Of a DNA stretch of 64,000 bases, positions 11,103-22,801 are shown piece by piece. Within the stretch, counting starts at the first letter, position 1, and each line of letters begins with the position of its first letter. Origin of the DNA: Thalassia testudinum (Eukaryota > Streptophyta > Magnoliopsida > Alismatales > Hydrocharitaceae); the NCBI GenBank assembly GCA_037157565.1, contig JAZHRO010000014.1:105493501-105557500 (forward strand), in the 5' to 3' direction. A program made the position numbers and the translations under genes. Under the pieces are notes generated by a model that saw only the letters and a list, made by a program, of their open reading frames with translations, was not told the origin of the DNA and searched no databases.

Positions 11103-13853
11103 TGATGAGAGCCTCATCATGAGCCCTAACTAGCTCACTTTGATCTGAGAAAGAAAACAAATGCTCCTGCATAACCTCAAGGAAGACTTAAGTCAAGGGT
11201 TTACTATTCTGAGAAGGAAACATGAACTAAAGGGTAAAAACTGTAATTTCACTACTACAGTACATAAACGAGATTTCTCAGAGGCAAAACATAGGTCAAA
11301 TGGTATGAATAAGATAAAGAGTGGGTTGGTTTAGTCAGAAATGGGTTATTGTGCAATCCAAGAATTAAATGACATCCTGTAACCCTAAAACAGACCCACT
11401 TAATTCAACCAAGTTCTGGTTGAGATAAAAATTACCTAAACCCTCTAACATTCATGGAAAAATATCCCTTAGGGTTTATAATCTTCAAATTGGCCTTTGA
11501 AACCTATTTTGACCTAGATTAGGGTCCTAACTCAGTATTTAACCTAATTTAGGTTTTTATGCAAAATGTCCAATCAAACGCAGTAAAACCTAAAATCCAA
11601 CTTCACCATTGGATTCCTTAGGTCCAAATTAGGTTTATACCAAAATTTGGGCCTAAGGGAAGGTCATCTTGACCTACTTTGTGAAATGGTCCACCCAATT
11701 ACATTCTGGCCCCTAACTTTTGAAAAAACCCTTACGCAGCTCCCCCTAGCTTCCTCTCCACCTTTGCATCTAGGTCCCTCTGCCATTACAGCGGAGGAAT
11801 CCCACTCCGACGAGGATTCAAGGCTGATATCTCCTCGAATCCTCAGAGATCTCCTCCCAGATTTGGAAGGGATATTCTCTGAGGATTCTCCATCATTTGA
11901 ACGCAATCTCCAGATCAAATTTGTGCCCAATCTCTCATGCGAACACTCGAGAGATTTGGGTATCCTAACTACCTTCCTTCTCCGATGAGGAGTTTGCATT
12001 AGAAGGCTTGCCCTCCAAGCACTAGAAGATCGGCCAGTGACTATAAAAGGATCCCCGGTCCTCTGCGAATCCCTCAAGCTTGGTTTGGCTGAAGAATCCC
12101 CCATAATTTCTCTTTCCCTCTCCAGCCAAGTAGCCCACAAGCTTCGGTGACTCTTCCTCCCCCCTCTCGTCGCTCTGCTGCCATACCAGTGGCAGGGTTC
12201 GCTTCGCCTCGTTCTTCCGCGTTGCGTCGCACCAGCGGGTGCCTCCTTGTCCTCCTCCTCATCGCCGTTATCTCCCCCTCAGGGCCGTCTTCTCCGACAA
12301 TAACACAAACGTGCCGTTCGTCTCCTCTTCCTCCCCTTTGCTCCAAGTACCTCAGATAAGCTCCTCTTCTCATACTCTCTATTTTCCCTCATTCTATTTC
12401 ACAAACCATCCCTCTACTGCCACTGTCGACCCTCATCTTCCCCATCTTCGGCCGACCTCCGGCGAGACACATCCATCACTCTGCACCTCCACACATCTCG
12501 CCACCAACCTCCTCACCTTCGCCATCGACCACTGATCACTTTCCACCCACTCACCACCCTCCACACATGCTCCACGCTTCCACCGAACAAACCCACTCAC
12601 ACAGACTCAAACTGACCTAGGCACTCATGCCTAGGCCGTTCTGAGCCACACCAACCCCCGCCTCACCTTCGCCATGATACAATGAAGGTTATCCTATTGT
12701 CTGATAGAGCCACAAGGCTATTATTGTGTCGTGCAAGGAAGAGCCCCCGTCCGCCATTAACATGCATACAAGCTTGCTTGTTTTCGAGCTTCAGACCACG
12801 CGCTCTAGGTTTCAGGACCCCAGGTTGCGCGGGTTGAGTACGCGAGCAAATTCAACCTTTGAGCAGTCGCTGTGGGACCTGCAGCTGCATCAATTGCGCG
12901 AGGATATCCTCCTGCAGGTGCCAGCAGAAGCAGGCGGGACTTTTAGTCCCACCTCGAAAATGCAGGAGTGAGGTAAGTAGTTTAAATTGATTTTGTGATC
13001 TTTGCTATTTTCCTCAAGTCACACAGGGGTGAGGTCCCTCGCCCTCGCTCACCACACCTTGTCCATGACCTGCCCCTGCAGACCTAGCACCTGACCCGAT
13101 TACCTAACCTAACACTCCTTGCGCACCACACCCACGCCGGTGCACCTGGACCCTAGCACACACCCGACCCGATTATCTGACTCTGGGATAGCATCCCGAA
13201 GAGAGAAATAGAGAGAGAGATGCGGGGAGGGTAGGGGAGTAGGTTTTGCTGCGTGGTGTTGTGCAAGGAGAAGAAGCTAAGGAAGGAATAGGTGCAGCAA
13301 GAGAAGGAAAGGAAGAAGGAAGCAACTGAAGGACTTAGCAAGGAAGGAGGTAGCCGCAGAAAGGAAGGAAAAAGGAGAAGAAGACAAGAGACGCACTGTA
13401 GCAGAGGAGCGGCAGACCAAGGGAAGAAGAAGAAGAAACTGAAGAAGAAAAGAAGAAAGGGTAGGACTTAGTTGCTGTAAGAGAAAGAAGAAGAAGAGAA
13501 AGCACAGGCAGAAGAAGCCAAAAGAAGCGTAGCAGGAAATAAAACAAAAGAAAAGAGAGGGAGAAGACACAGAAGGACAACCATTCTAAGCACTGTAGTC
13601 AGAAATTTTAAGACGTCTGATATTGTATTAGATGTCCAATTCTTTTTGAGAACTTTCTCCATAGCATTACTCTTTAATTTTGGTTGAATTAGTTATTGAA
13701 AGTTGTGTTCTTAAGTTTTGAGATATCCAATTGCTCCTGTGTTCGACCTCAGATACTTTGATTTTCTAGTTATAAATTCTTTTTTGTTTTCTCGGAGAGT
13801 TCATCTATATTACAACGAGATATATTTTAAAACACGATCTTGCCGCGTAAACA
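11103..13853 (+). repeat. Element A 3' LTR
   Basis: Second LTR, 2751 bp against 2743 for the first. It has the same TGATGAG start, TATA box near 12040-12050, GA-rich tract (about 13190-13585) and U5 motif GCTCCTGTGTTCGAC at 13733. It is followed at 13854-13858 by the duplication TACAG. Confidence 0.95.
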
Positions 13854-14362
13854 TACAGGATTAGGCGAAGAAGAACAAGGCCAATTGGGCCAAAGTTCCA
13901 CCACAAACCCAATGTTTGGGTTGAAAAAGTATAAATAGAGTTAAGGAAAAATATGTAAGGAATTCTTTATTATTTCAATTATATTGTTTTAATTGAGGTT
14001 GTAGTTATTATTAGTAGTTAGAATTTGACATATATTTATACGCACATTCACATGAAAATGCCATGCTCGATCGAGTTGGTGTCTATGAGATTACTTATAG
14101 CAAGGCCACTATCGATGGTGGGTGATCTTGGATACATGAGACATACCAGACGAAGCATGTAAATTACATTTAATTATCATTTATTTTAAATTTTCTGCTT
14201 ATTTTTTTAAGACATTATATTACTCAACGTAATTTAAATTGTAATTTGTAGGGAGAAATGGTGAACTTAATTAACCCTTACTCCGGATGCCTCCTCCAGG
14301 ACTCAGCAGCAACCTCTTATAACACTTGAGGAGGCTTTTAGGAGTGTCATGCCTTTAGTGCA
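13854..14362 (+). mobile_element. Fragment of a CACTA transposon between elements A and B
   Basis: Host sequence of insertions A and B. About 14050-14155 reads with one stop as VGVYEITYSKATIDGG...SWIHETYQTKH, which loosely resembles the THTKKDG region of plant En/Spm-type transposases. A possible intron (GTAAAT to TTTGTAG, about 14158-14250) follows, then a coding-like stretch that appears to continue after B at 21727 (EEAFRSVMPLVH then RGFVCHGG). The assignment rests mainly on the CACTA terminus at 22798, so the transposase reading is an inference. Confidence 0.45.
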
Positions 14363-15815
14363 TGATCGCATGTGTTTTACGAGTTTGAAATCAGGGTTAC
14401 AAGTAACCCGTCGTCGTAGTTGCAAAACATGTGGTCAAATAAAATTTATACCGAAAGTCGAAAAGTGAGTCTCGGGTCGAACATGGGGAGGCGAACGTTT
14501 GGTTTTATAAAATCCACGCTTCACTTTTATTTGTTTTTGGTTGTTTTTATCTTTTATAATTTTTTTGGTATTTTTTAGCAAGCAAGAGATTCTGTCGATG
14601 AAAACTTTATCTACTTGCAAAAATAAGAGAGAGGGAGAAAGAGAGAAAGAAACAATCATCTATTCATGAAGAATTGTTTGTTACACTATGAAAGCGAAAA
14701 ATCTACACTACGAAAGCATAAAAAGATAGAATGAGGTAAGAGAAATCCCCCTCGACGGTTGCTCGGAGGACAACTCACTTTGACATCGCTTGGAGGAAGG
14801 TGGTGACAAGCTGGAGAAGGAGGACGAAGCTGGAGGACGGAGGATGGGGCAGGATGGTGTCGCGGCGAGGATCTTCTTCTCGAAGGTTGGTGAGAGGACG
14901 GCCACGGGATGCTCCACGAATGGGGATGAGAAGTGGGAAAACTATTTGGTTTTCTACTCTAGAGGAGCATCTTGGGCTTGGGACAAGCTCTCTCTAGAGC
15001 CTTGGAGGTGGTGAGAGGAAGAAAGGAAGAGATGGTTTGGAGTGGTGGTGGGTAGGTCCTTTTATAGTGGAGGAAGAACAAATTCGCATATGGGTCATTA
15101 CTGACGTCCATAAATGTCGCTGCAGTTGTTGGTAAAGATCTGCCCTTCAATTCTTCTTTTTGGCACGCGCAGACCATTAGTGACAACTGCAAGCATCACT
15201 AAAGGCCCATGTCGCTAAGATCCGCTCCACTGGCGCACGCATTGTGCGCTGTGCTCTTCATGCACTCGTGCTCCCCGTGCTGTGCGTGCGTGCACGCGTT
15301 GGCATGCACTGCGCTGCTGCTGGTCGACGTTGGGTGGCCTGGATGGCACCACGTGGCACCATCTGGGCCGTCCATTCTTCTTTCTTTTGTAAAGGGTGCT
15401 ACGGTGCTCAGATTGAGATGATTCTTGTGCTACTGGACTGCAATCGTCGCTCTGGATCCATCCGTATGGTCGGATTTTCCATCCAAAACCCGTATAGAAG
15501 TCACATTGCCCCCTGGCCGTTGATCTTCCTCGGACTTCGTATCATGCTATGATTCTCTGATTTAGATGATCTCAGAGGCGTTAGACTTTGATCGTTATCT
15601 TAATCAGATCCATACGGTTCGATCATCCATCCGATGCCCTGAAATAAGTCTTCTTCTCTCCTGACCATAAAAAGGACCTAATTAACCTAAAATATATATA
15701 ATTACTCTAAATGCAGAATGATGCATGCTATGCAATATTTATAACATGAAATGAAAATCTAAGCTTAGGAACATGCATGAATAGGCATTTTAATCTAAAT
15801 AGATTGTCTATATCA
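14363..15815 (-). repeat. Element B 3' LTR (minus orientation)
   Basis: Minus-strand start TGATATAGAC at 15815, end at 14363. A minus-strand TATA box (CTATAAAAGG) is at about 15057-15066. The shared U5 motif reads GTCGAACATGGGGAGGC on + at 14476-14492, 113 bases from the LTR end. Several ORFs here (for example 14790-15014, 15209-15552) are chance and have counterparts only in the other LTR. Confidence 0.9.
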
Positions 15816-15852
15816 TACCCCCATGCCTATCTTTTGCTAGTCCCTAGCAAAA
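15816..15852 (-). other. PPT and PPT-proximal hairpin of element B
   Basis: On the minus strand TTTTGCTA/TAGCAAAA (15832-15852, loop GGGAC) is followed by GATAGGCATGGGGGTA abutting the 3' LTR. Same design as in A, C and E. Confidence 0.85.
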
Positions 15853-17512
15853 TTAAACTACATGCTACGTATAAAATCAAAATTAGGATTAGATCACTTA
15901 GGCCTAAGTCGTTTATTAACAATAGAAAATTTCAACTAAGGTCCTAAATAACAAAAACTCTACAGTACCCGGGTGCCTGTCAGAATGCAAACCACCCAAG
16001 TCCTTGCCTTATTTGAAAAGGGAAGATACATTTGTTTTTTATCTTTCTTCTTTTCTAATATTTTTTGTACTTTTAGAGTTTGAGAGTTTCGGGGTAAATT
16101 TTTACGGCTACTCGACCCGCTCAAGACTCAAAAAGGACTCTAAGTGCTATGCATCTTGTGAAAATAGTGAAAGACTCACTAGGCAGCCGTTGAAATGGAC
16201 TTCGGGTTTCTACGACCCTAGGTAACCTTGCCTAAAGGTTTATCTTTTCGACTAGTAGCTTTGCCCCTACTTTTATTTATAGGGTCAACACAAGGGCGAA
16301 CTTAGTGTATATCTCCCTGGTTTATTCTACTTCCCCATTTCTTCCCTTAGTGTTTTGGGAATTATTGTGCATTTTTTGTGAGCTGGGTTTTGGACAACCG
16401 GCCAATGGGTTGTTACCCACGGCAACTTGCCAGCCATACTCGTGTGGTGAAGTGTGGTTTTGTTTATTTTTTATTTTTTTCTCCTTTTCTATTTTTTTCA
16501 TTTTCTTTTTATTTTTTATCTTTAAGTAGGTGGCTTCCCTGATTTAAGATTTACCTAAAGGTAGTACAATGAAAATGGTCTTGTGACTAGGCTCTAGACA
16601 ACTGGCTGATGAGTTGTTACCACTAACTTACCAGCCATACCACCCTAGATAGTTAATTTGCTACCCAAATTTTGAAGAAACCATCGAAAAGTGAGTCAGT
16701 GCAAAAAATGTGTGTAGATGCTTAGGCTTAAAGTCCCCCCAAATTAGAGGGCGGGTTGATAAGTCGCATACTTATCATCCCAATTTATTAGCCAAATTAA
16801 AAATGAATTTGAATTGGCTTGGACTCGAGACTAAGTCTACATTTGAGTGGACACCCAGGCTAATTAAGCCCAAAGACCTGAAGAGTCTAAGTGTTTAGGT
16901 CCTCTCATATCATTTCTTAAAGTTAATAACTTCCAAATACCTAAGTTCTCTTTTCCTAATTTCTTTCTTTTTTTTTATCTTTTTCAAATTTTCAATTTTT
17001 TTTTAATTTTATAAGAAACTAAAAGAATTTCTACGGAGTTAACATAATGATTTCAGGAATTGATTATCCACCCCCCCATGCCTAAATGATGCAATGTTCT
17101 CATTGTAAAAACAAAGACATGAAAAGGGAAAAGTAAACAGAATATCACCTAAACATCATGAGGAATTCGATTAGCTCCACAGAGAATGTGAAATATAAAC
17201 ATGGGCTAAATTTAATGCCTTTAGCTAGGCATAAAATACATACAAGGAAGAAATTGAGAATTCACAAGTGCGGGTCAGAATCAAAATAAAAATATTGATC
17301 CTAAAACCTGCCAGCAGAAGATGTCCACAGACGTGGACCAGATTACGGTGCAGACCCATGCCCTAGGGTCGAGTGGTTCTTAGGTTCTGGATGAAAATCA
17401 CCCAGAATCGAAGGTTGTTGTGTTTGCGGGGTCGGGCCTGCGGTTTAGTGGTGTGCAACCCAAGACCAAAGTGTTGGACAATGGGTAAAGATGGTTCAAT
17501 AGGTGCGGTTGT
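15853..17512 (-). other. 3' non-coding region of element B
   Basis: No credible gene. On the minus strand it matches the element D 3' region (61440-61830): a GGGCTTAATTAGCCTGGGTGTC block, the hairpin TGATAAGT/ACTTATCA (16757-16777) and a GGCTGG...GGTAACAAC block. That last block occurs twice in B (near 16385-16445 and 16585-16640) and once in D. T-rich tracts and a PPT-like box (CCCCCCCATGCC on + near 17074) are also present. Confidence 0.7.
16757..16777 (-). other. Conserved 8-bp hairpin in element B 3' region
   Basis: TGATAAGT and ACTTATCA pair perfectly around a 5-base loop. The same arms with another loop are at 61542-61562 in D. A second stem directly after it (CCCTC/GGGGG here, CCTC/GAGG in D) keeps pairing although the bases differ. 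Confidence 0.55.
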
Positions 17513-18937
17513 CTACTTAACATCTAGCTTAGAAAAATAATCAGTTATTTCGAGCTTAGGTTGCACGTGAAAGATATGGTAAGGGTTCTGGTAGAAAGTA
17601 GTTGGTTTCAGGTCCATAGGTACCCTTAGATCCAAACTTAAAGTTCCCTCAGAATTAGCGTCCAAAATTTTTAATTCCAACTTCCTATCCTCCGAAATCA
17701 ATGTTTCCAGGATCTCCAAATCATTGTACACCCCATCTAAAGTACCCAAGTCCAACAATTGTGGCTGAATCAGGATTGACTTGGGTTTGGTGATCTCAAA
17801 AATATCATCATTCAATTCTTTAGGGTGTGTTTGAGGAATGGGGCTACTGATTGAATCATCAGGATTCGAATCATCCAAGTTAGCCCCAACATGATCATAA
17901 TCTTGAATGATCGGGCTATCAAATAGTTTTTCATACTCCTTGAGCTCGATTGTCTCACTAGAATCCTCTTCCTTAAGTTCAAATGAGTCTTTACCAAAAG
18001 ATTCTTCACCCTCAGAATCAAAGAATTCATGATCCTCATTTATATATGTCTCAAAATTGATTGTCATTTCCTGGTTTAAAGAGACATATTTTTCCTCGCT
18101 CCCTGGCTCGGGAATCTCGTGTGAATCAATCAGTTCATCCTCAATGGGTTGCTCTTGCCCAACCTGGTCATTCCCAGTTTCAGAAAATGCATCCCTCCAG
18201 ACAGGTGCCTGAGTGATTTCTGACATTAGCTCTCCTGAAGGGGGTTCATCTTGAGAATCATTCCAAGATTTGACTAGGGCAACCACAAATTTCATCCTCA
18301 ACCTCGATAATTTCCCCAATAGAAACTCACCTAGGTCCCTATCCCTAACATTTTGGAGCAAATCCAATAGAGAACTATTAAGTTCATCAATCATTTTGAT
18401 CATAGGCTCCAATGCTTCAATGCATGGTGTTGGCTAAGCTTCTATAGATTGTATAGTGTTCCTCAAATTAGCCAACACCCTATCCAAGATTTGGTTCACC
18501 TGAACTGATTGGTTCGGTTCGGGGTTGGGTGGGTTCGGGTTAATTCTAAGGGAGTCAAGATATCGAGGTTCTCGGGTCCCTCCCTGATAGTAGGTCGTTT
18601 CAGGTTGTTTAAAGGATGGTGGTGACCTATAGTCAGTGGAATACTATGAAGGGTAGGTGTTATAACCATTATATCCTTCCTGATTGTAGATCGGGTTGGT
18701 TTGATGATTAAAGGATGAAGATCTATAATCATTGTAGCTCTGGGAAGGATAATAATCATAGTCTTGTTGTCCAGGGTTAGGCCCTGGACACTGAGGTCCT
18801 TATTCATATCCCCAATCAAAGTCATCCCAGCTAGTGGATGGGTAATTACAAGTCAGGTCGGAATAGTAATCATCTTGGGGATACGTGTTGGTAGGAGGGT
18901 AGGATTGGAAATGTGTGAAAGATGTGGAAGGATACAT
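17513..18937 (-). pseudogene. Element B ORF: tyrosine-rich, helical and acidic protein of unknown function
   Basis: I do not recognise this protein. One frame runs from a likely ATG at 18937 (MYPSTSFTHFQSYPP) to the stop at 17513, about 475 codons, broken by three stops (near 18800, 18645 and 18433). The N-terminal 160 residues are rich in Tyr, Ser, Pro and Asn with loosely repeated units (YNDYRSSSFN, YSTDYRSPPSF). A predicted helical segment follows (MIKMIDELNSSLLDLLQNV), then a strongly acidic stretch (DHEFFDSEGEESF, LKEEDSSETIELKEYEKL) and a conserved-looking tail (FHVQPKLEITDYFSKLDVK). It starts where gag starts in the related element D, directly after the shared leader, so it replaced gag-pol. 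No zinc knuckle, protease or RT motif is present. It could be a capsid substitute or a captured host fragment. Confidence 0.6.
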
Positions 18938-20176
18938 TGTGGAGTAGGAGGGAAAACAGAATAGAGAAAGGTGCCTTGCAGTACAATCAACCAAACCTGT
19001 CCTTATGTGTGTAGCCTAAAGACCTATAGACTCCCAGGACCTGCCTTGAGATTATAAATGATTTAGTCTACTTTTATCCGGTCAATCCAACCAGTTAGAA
19101 GGAGGGACTGGGGAGAAGGTTCTTCCTTTGGCTTGCGCCTCCGGTTCCTAGTGTACCCCCCAGTCGCGGTCGTTTGATGCTACTCCCCTAGCTAGACATC
19201 ATTTGGACAAGCAGAAGCAGATTAATTGAAAAAAATCTCAATCTGAGCCCCGAAGAGCGAATCAATCCTTAAGGCCAACGTCTATTCAGTTTTAGTTAGG
19301 CTTGGGATGATTGTGCTCTTGAAATATGATGGGCCCTTTTGATGGGTTGTGCCCTTAATGATCAGTTAAAATGTGTGTGTGCGCACAACTAGGGTTTTCA
19401 AACAAGGTTATTTAATAATGTGTCTTTTAGGATTTAACCTTGTTTAATAGCTTTTAGGGTTTAATTCTTAGGTTGGTTCAATCAAGGTTTAGTAGAACAC
19501 TCTAGGTTTTGAAAGCATGAGTGTAGATATGTTCCTCTAAAAATAAAAAATAATGTGAAGTGCCTGGTTCAGCCCTAAGAATCAACCCTAAGTGGCAAGC
19601 TACTTGTTGAATCACTTTTATCTTAAGTAGTGCGGCCCAAACACAAACAGTTCAACTAATTGGCCTATTGCACAACTTAGTTAAGACACACAGAAATGTT
19701 TTACCTATTCAGATTTTTACTCACTTATTTGTGTGTTGAGTTCAGTGTACCGGGTCAATAGGTTAGATCCCGGTTAAGTGGTAGAATCAATGTGATTGTG
19801 CGCCTGAGGGTGAGAAGTTGTGGGTGTTAAGTATGTAGCTTTCAGAAAATCCCACAAGAGAAGAGTATTTTTTTTTGTTTTTTATATATGCGGGGGTGAG
19901 ATGAGTGGAGGTGGCAAACAAACAACCAAATCTATCCTAGGGTTTATAAAAAGCACCTAAGTTGATTTGGGTTTGAGTTATTAGTGTGGTGAAATGAACT
20001 AGTGGGTGGGGGTGGTGGGGATAAACTTACAAAACCTTCATCTGCACTTTCTCTGATCTAACCGCTTTGGCCCGCCTCGGAAGAGTACCTGCAATCATAG
20101 TAAGATCAGAGAAAAAGTGAGATAAAAGTTAGGTAAGGCAGAAAAACATGAAAAAAGAAAACCAAAGAGCGTTGCC
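18938..20176 (-). other. Untranslated leader of element B
   Basis: Homologous on the minus strand to the element D leader (54211-55400). It contains the GTAGCATCAAACGACCGCG block (near 19165-19185), the GGGGGGTACACTAGGAACC block and a run ending AGGACAGGTTTG, after which B and D part. No ORF of note. The match is evidence that packaging signals were kept in a copy without gag-pol. Confidence 0.75.
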
Positions 20177-20194
20177 TCACAGGCAACGGTGCCA
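20177..20194 (-). other. Primer-binding site of element B
   Basis: On the minus strand the site begins TGGCACCGTTGCC, three bases after the LTR end, and matches the tRNA-Asp complement at 15 of 18 positions. Confidence 0.85.
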
Positions 20195-20197
20195 AAA

Positions 20198-21721
20198 TGA
20201 TCGCATGTTTTTCATGAGTTTGAAATCAGGGTTACAAGTAACCAGTCGTCGTAGTTGTAAAACACGTGATCAAATAAAATTTATACCGAAACTCGAAAAG
20301 TGAGTCCCGGGTCGAACACGGGGAGGCAAACATTTGTTTTTATAAAATCCACGCTTCGCTTTTATTTGTTTTTGGTTGTTTTTGTCTTTTCTAATTTCTT
20401 TGGTATTTTTTAGCAAGCAAGAGATTCGGTCGATGAAAACTTTATCTACTTACAAAAATAAGAGAGAGGGAGAAAGAGAGAGAGAGAAACAATCATCTAT
20501 GCATGAAGAATTGTTTGTTACACTATGAAAGCGGAAAATCTACACTACAAAAGCGTAAAAAGATAGAATGAGGTGAGAGAAATCCCCCTCGATGATTGCT
20601 TGGAGGACGACTTGCTTTGACGTCGCCTAGAGGAAGGTGGTGAGGAGAGGGATGAAGGTTGATGGAGTCGAAGGACGGAGGATGGGGCAGGATGGAGTCA
20701 CTGCGAGGATCTTCTTCCTGAAGGGTGGTGAGAGGATGGCCACGGGATGCTCCATGAATGGGGATGAGATGTGGGAAAACTATTTGGTTTTCCACTCTAG
20801 AGGAGCATCCCGAGCTTGGGAGAGGCTCTCTCTAGAGACTTGGAGGTGGTGAGAGGAAGAGAGGAAGAGATGATTTGGAATAGTGGTGGGTAGGTCCTTT
20901 TATAGTGGAGGAAGAATAAATTCACATTTGGGTCATTACTGACGTCCATAAACATCGCTGTAGTTGTCGTTGAAGATCCACCCTTCAATTCCTCTTTCTG
21001 GCACGTGCAAACCATTAGTGACAGCTACAAACATCACTAAAGGCCCACGTTGCTAAGATCTGCTCCGCTTGTGCGTGCATCGTGTGCTGCGTGCTTCACG
21101 CGCCTACGCTCCCCACACCGTGCGTGCACGCGCTGGCATGCGCTATGCTGCTGTTGCGCACGATTGCTGGTGTGCGCAGTGCGTGGCTGCGCTGCGCGTG
21201 GTTGTGGTTGTGCACGTGAGCTGCTGTTGGCTGACGTTGGGTGGCCTGGATGGTGCCACGTGGCACCATCTAGGTCGTCCATTCTTCTTTCTTTTGTGGA
21301 GGGTGCCACAGTGCTCAGATCGAGATGATTCCCATGCTGCTTGACTGCGATTGTCGCACCAGATCCATCCGTATAGTAGGATTTTCCATCCGAACCCGTA
21401 TGGATGTCGCATTGCCCCTTGGCCGTTGATCTTCCTCGGACTTCGTATCATGCTACGGTTCTCCGATCTAGATGATCTCAGAGGTGTTAGACTCCGATCA
21501 TCGTCCTAATCAGATCCGTACAGTCCGATCATCCATCTGATGCCCTGAAATAAGTCTTCTTCTCTCCTGACCATAAAAGGACCTAATTAACCTAAAATAT
21601 ATACAACTACTTTAAATGCAGAATGATGCATGCTATGCAATATTTATAACATGAAATTCAAATTTAAGCTTAGGAACATGCATGAATAGGCATTTTAACC
21701 TAAATAGATGTGTCTATATTA
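20198..21721 (-). repeat. Element B 5' LTR (minus orientation)
   Basis: Counterpart of 14363-15815. It carries about 70 extra bases of GC-rich, repeated TGCGC/GTGC sequence near 21160-21235. The minus-strand TATA box is at about 20895-20904 and the U5 motif at 20311-20327. Overlapping ORFs at 21037-21344 are in this GC-rich insert and are not convincing genes. Confidence 0.9.
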
Positions 21722-22798
21722 GGGCATAGAGGCTTTGTTTGTCATGGGGGGACGAGTTAAACGATCTCTAGCTGGTATGGGCGAAAGGGGTCGTTGTCAT
21801 CAGTCATCGTCGAGAAACTGTAGACATGGGTTTAGATGCTACAGCAAGAAAATCAACAAGCATAACAGTAGCTCCAAAATGTCACCTCATAGTTGTAGCA
21901 ATAAACTCAAGCTTAGCAAGATGCCAAGCAATTCATGGAGCAACAGAGGAAGGGATGGAGCAATAAAGAACTGAGATGTAGGATATGATGGCATTTCTAC
22001 AAGGCAGCGACCAGGATGACAATTCCTATCACTTGCAGCCTCGTTGAGATGATGACTTTAGTGGTGGGGGAGTACGTCACAGGATAGGAGTTGAGGAATG
22101 ACTTTACATTTCTTTTGTATTTTCCTTAGCTAGGTTCATATGCATTTTCTTTAGTTAGGTTTACATTTCTTTATTACTTACATGTATATTTTGACATTAT
22201 GACAACTTTTTTGATCAGTGACACCATTTTGTGTTGTTATATATTGTGATGTGTCAATTAGTTCCAATTAGCATTTATAGGTATTATAGATTAACATATC
22301 TAGGTATATACAACGGTCTTAAATTAAAATTGTCATTTATGTACTTCTAACGATAATTTTTCAACTGTTGTAAATAACCTATAACTGACGCATTTTATCC
22401 AACTGGGCCCCATACAAAATGTACTGGTGCCTCCCCTGATGGTTCTTTTCATGATGGTTAATGATTTAACCATCATGAAATAGCGCAAACGACAGTCATA
22501 AAACTGTCATGTAATATTAAGGTGACATTATTCATGGCTAAATTAATGCCATAAACGATGGTTATATAACCAACATTTGTGCTATTACGTGACAGTTTTG
22601 AATAAAATTGTCGTATTTCTAATTTATACGACGGTTAATCTAATCGTCATCTTTACATAAGCATATACGACGGTTTTAAAGTATAACCATTGCAGATACC
22701 CTAACACGACATACCTTTTCGTGACGGCATTACACGATGATTTTTTACATTTAAGTGACAGTTTTGAACCATCGCAAAAAGTAGCCTTTCCTGTAGTG
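21722..22798 (+). mobile_element. 3' end of a CACTA (En/Spm-type) DNA transposon
   Basis: The segment ends at 22798 with CCTTTCCTGTAGTG, the reverse complement of the CACTACAGGAAAGG terminus typical of plant CACTA elements. The last 450 bases hold many short subterminal repeats in both orientations (ACGACGGTT, GTGACAGTTTTGAA, ACAGTCATAAAACTGTCA at 22490-22520), where the TNPA-type protein binds in known members. At 21727-21975 a coding-like stretch (RGFVCHGGRVKRSLAGMG...) could be the last part of the transposase gene, interrupted upstream by element B. The 5' terminus is not in the window. Confidence 0.7.
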
Positions 22799-22801
22799 GT
22801 T

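Larger units (their letters stand above)
78..13853 (+). mobile_element. Element A: Athila-type Ty3/gypsy LTR retrotransposon, complete but decayed
   Basis: Two direct LTRs (78-2820 and 11103-13853) start TGATGAG and end AAACA, flanked by the perfect 5-bp duplication TACAG. A tRNA-Asp-type primer site follows the left LTR and a G-rich polypurine tract precedes the right one. Between them lie recognisable gag, protease, reverse transcriptase, RNase H and integrase in that order. The reading frame changes several times and there are many stops, so this copy cannot make a working polyprotein. In the first 200 bases the two LTRs differ at roughly one base in 18, which suggests an insertion far older than element E. 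The protease DLGAS loop, the FMDD motif and the long LTRs fit the Athila lineage. Confidence 0.95.
14363..21721 (-). mobile_element. Element B: non-autonomous LTR retrotransposon related to D
   Basis: LTRs lie at 14363-15815 and 20198-21721. On the minus strand a tRNA-Asp-type primer site (20177-20194) follows the right LTR and a PPT (15816-15831) precedes the left LTR. Flanks are GTGCA (14358-14362) and GGGCA (21722-21726), a one-mismatch target duplication; the terminal CA of the right LTR has become TA. No gag, protease, RT or integrase is present. The interior holds one unrelated ORF (17513-18937). Leader and 3' region are clearly homologous to element D, so B probably used D-type proteins. 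LTR identity is about 92% over a compared 180 bases, so B is old. Confidence 0.9.
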
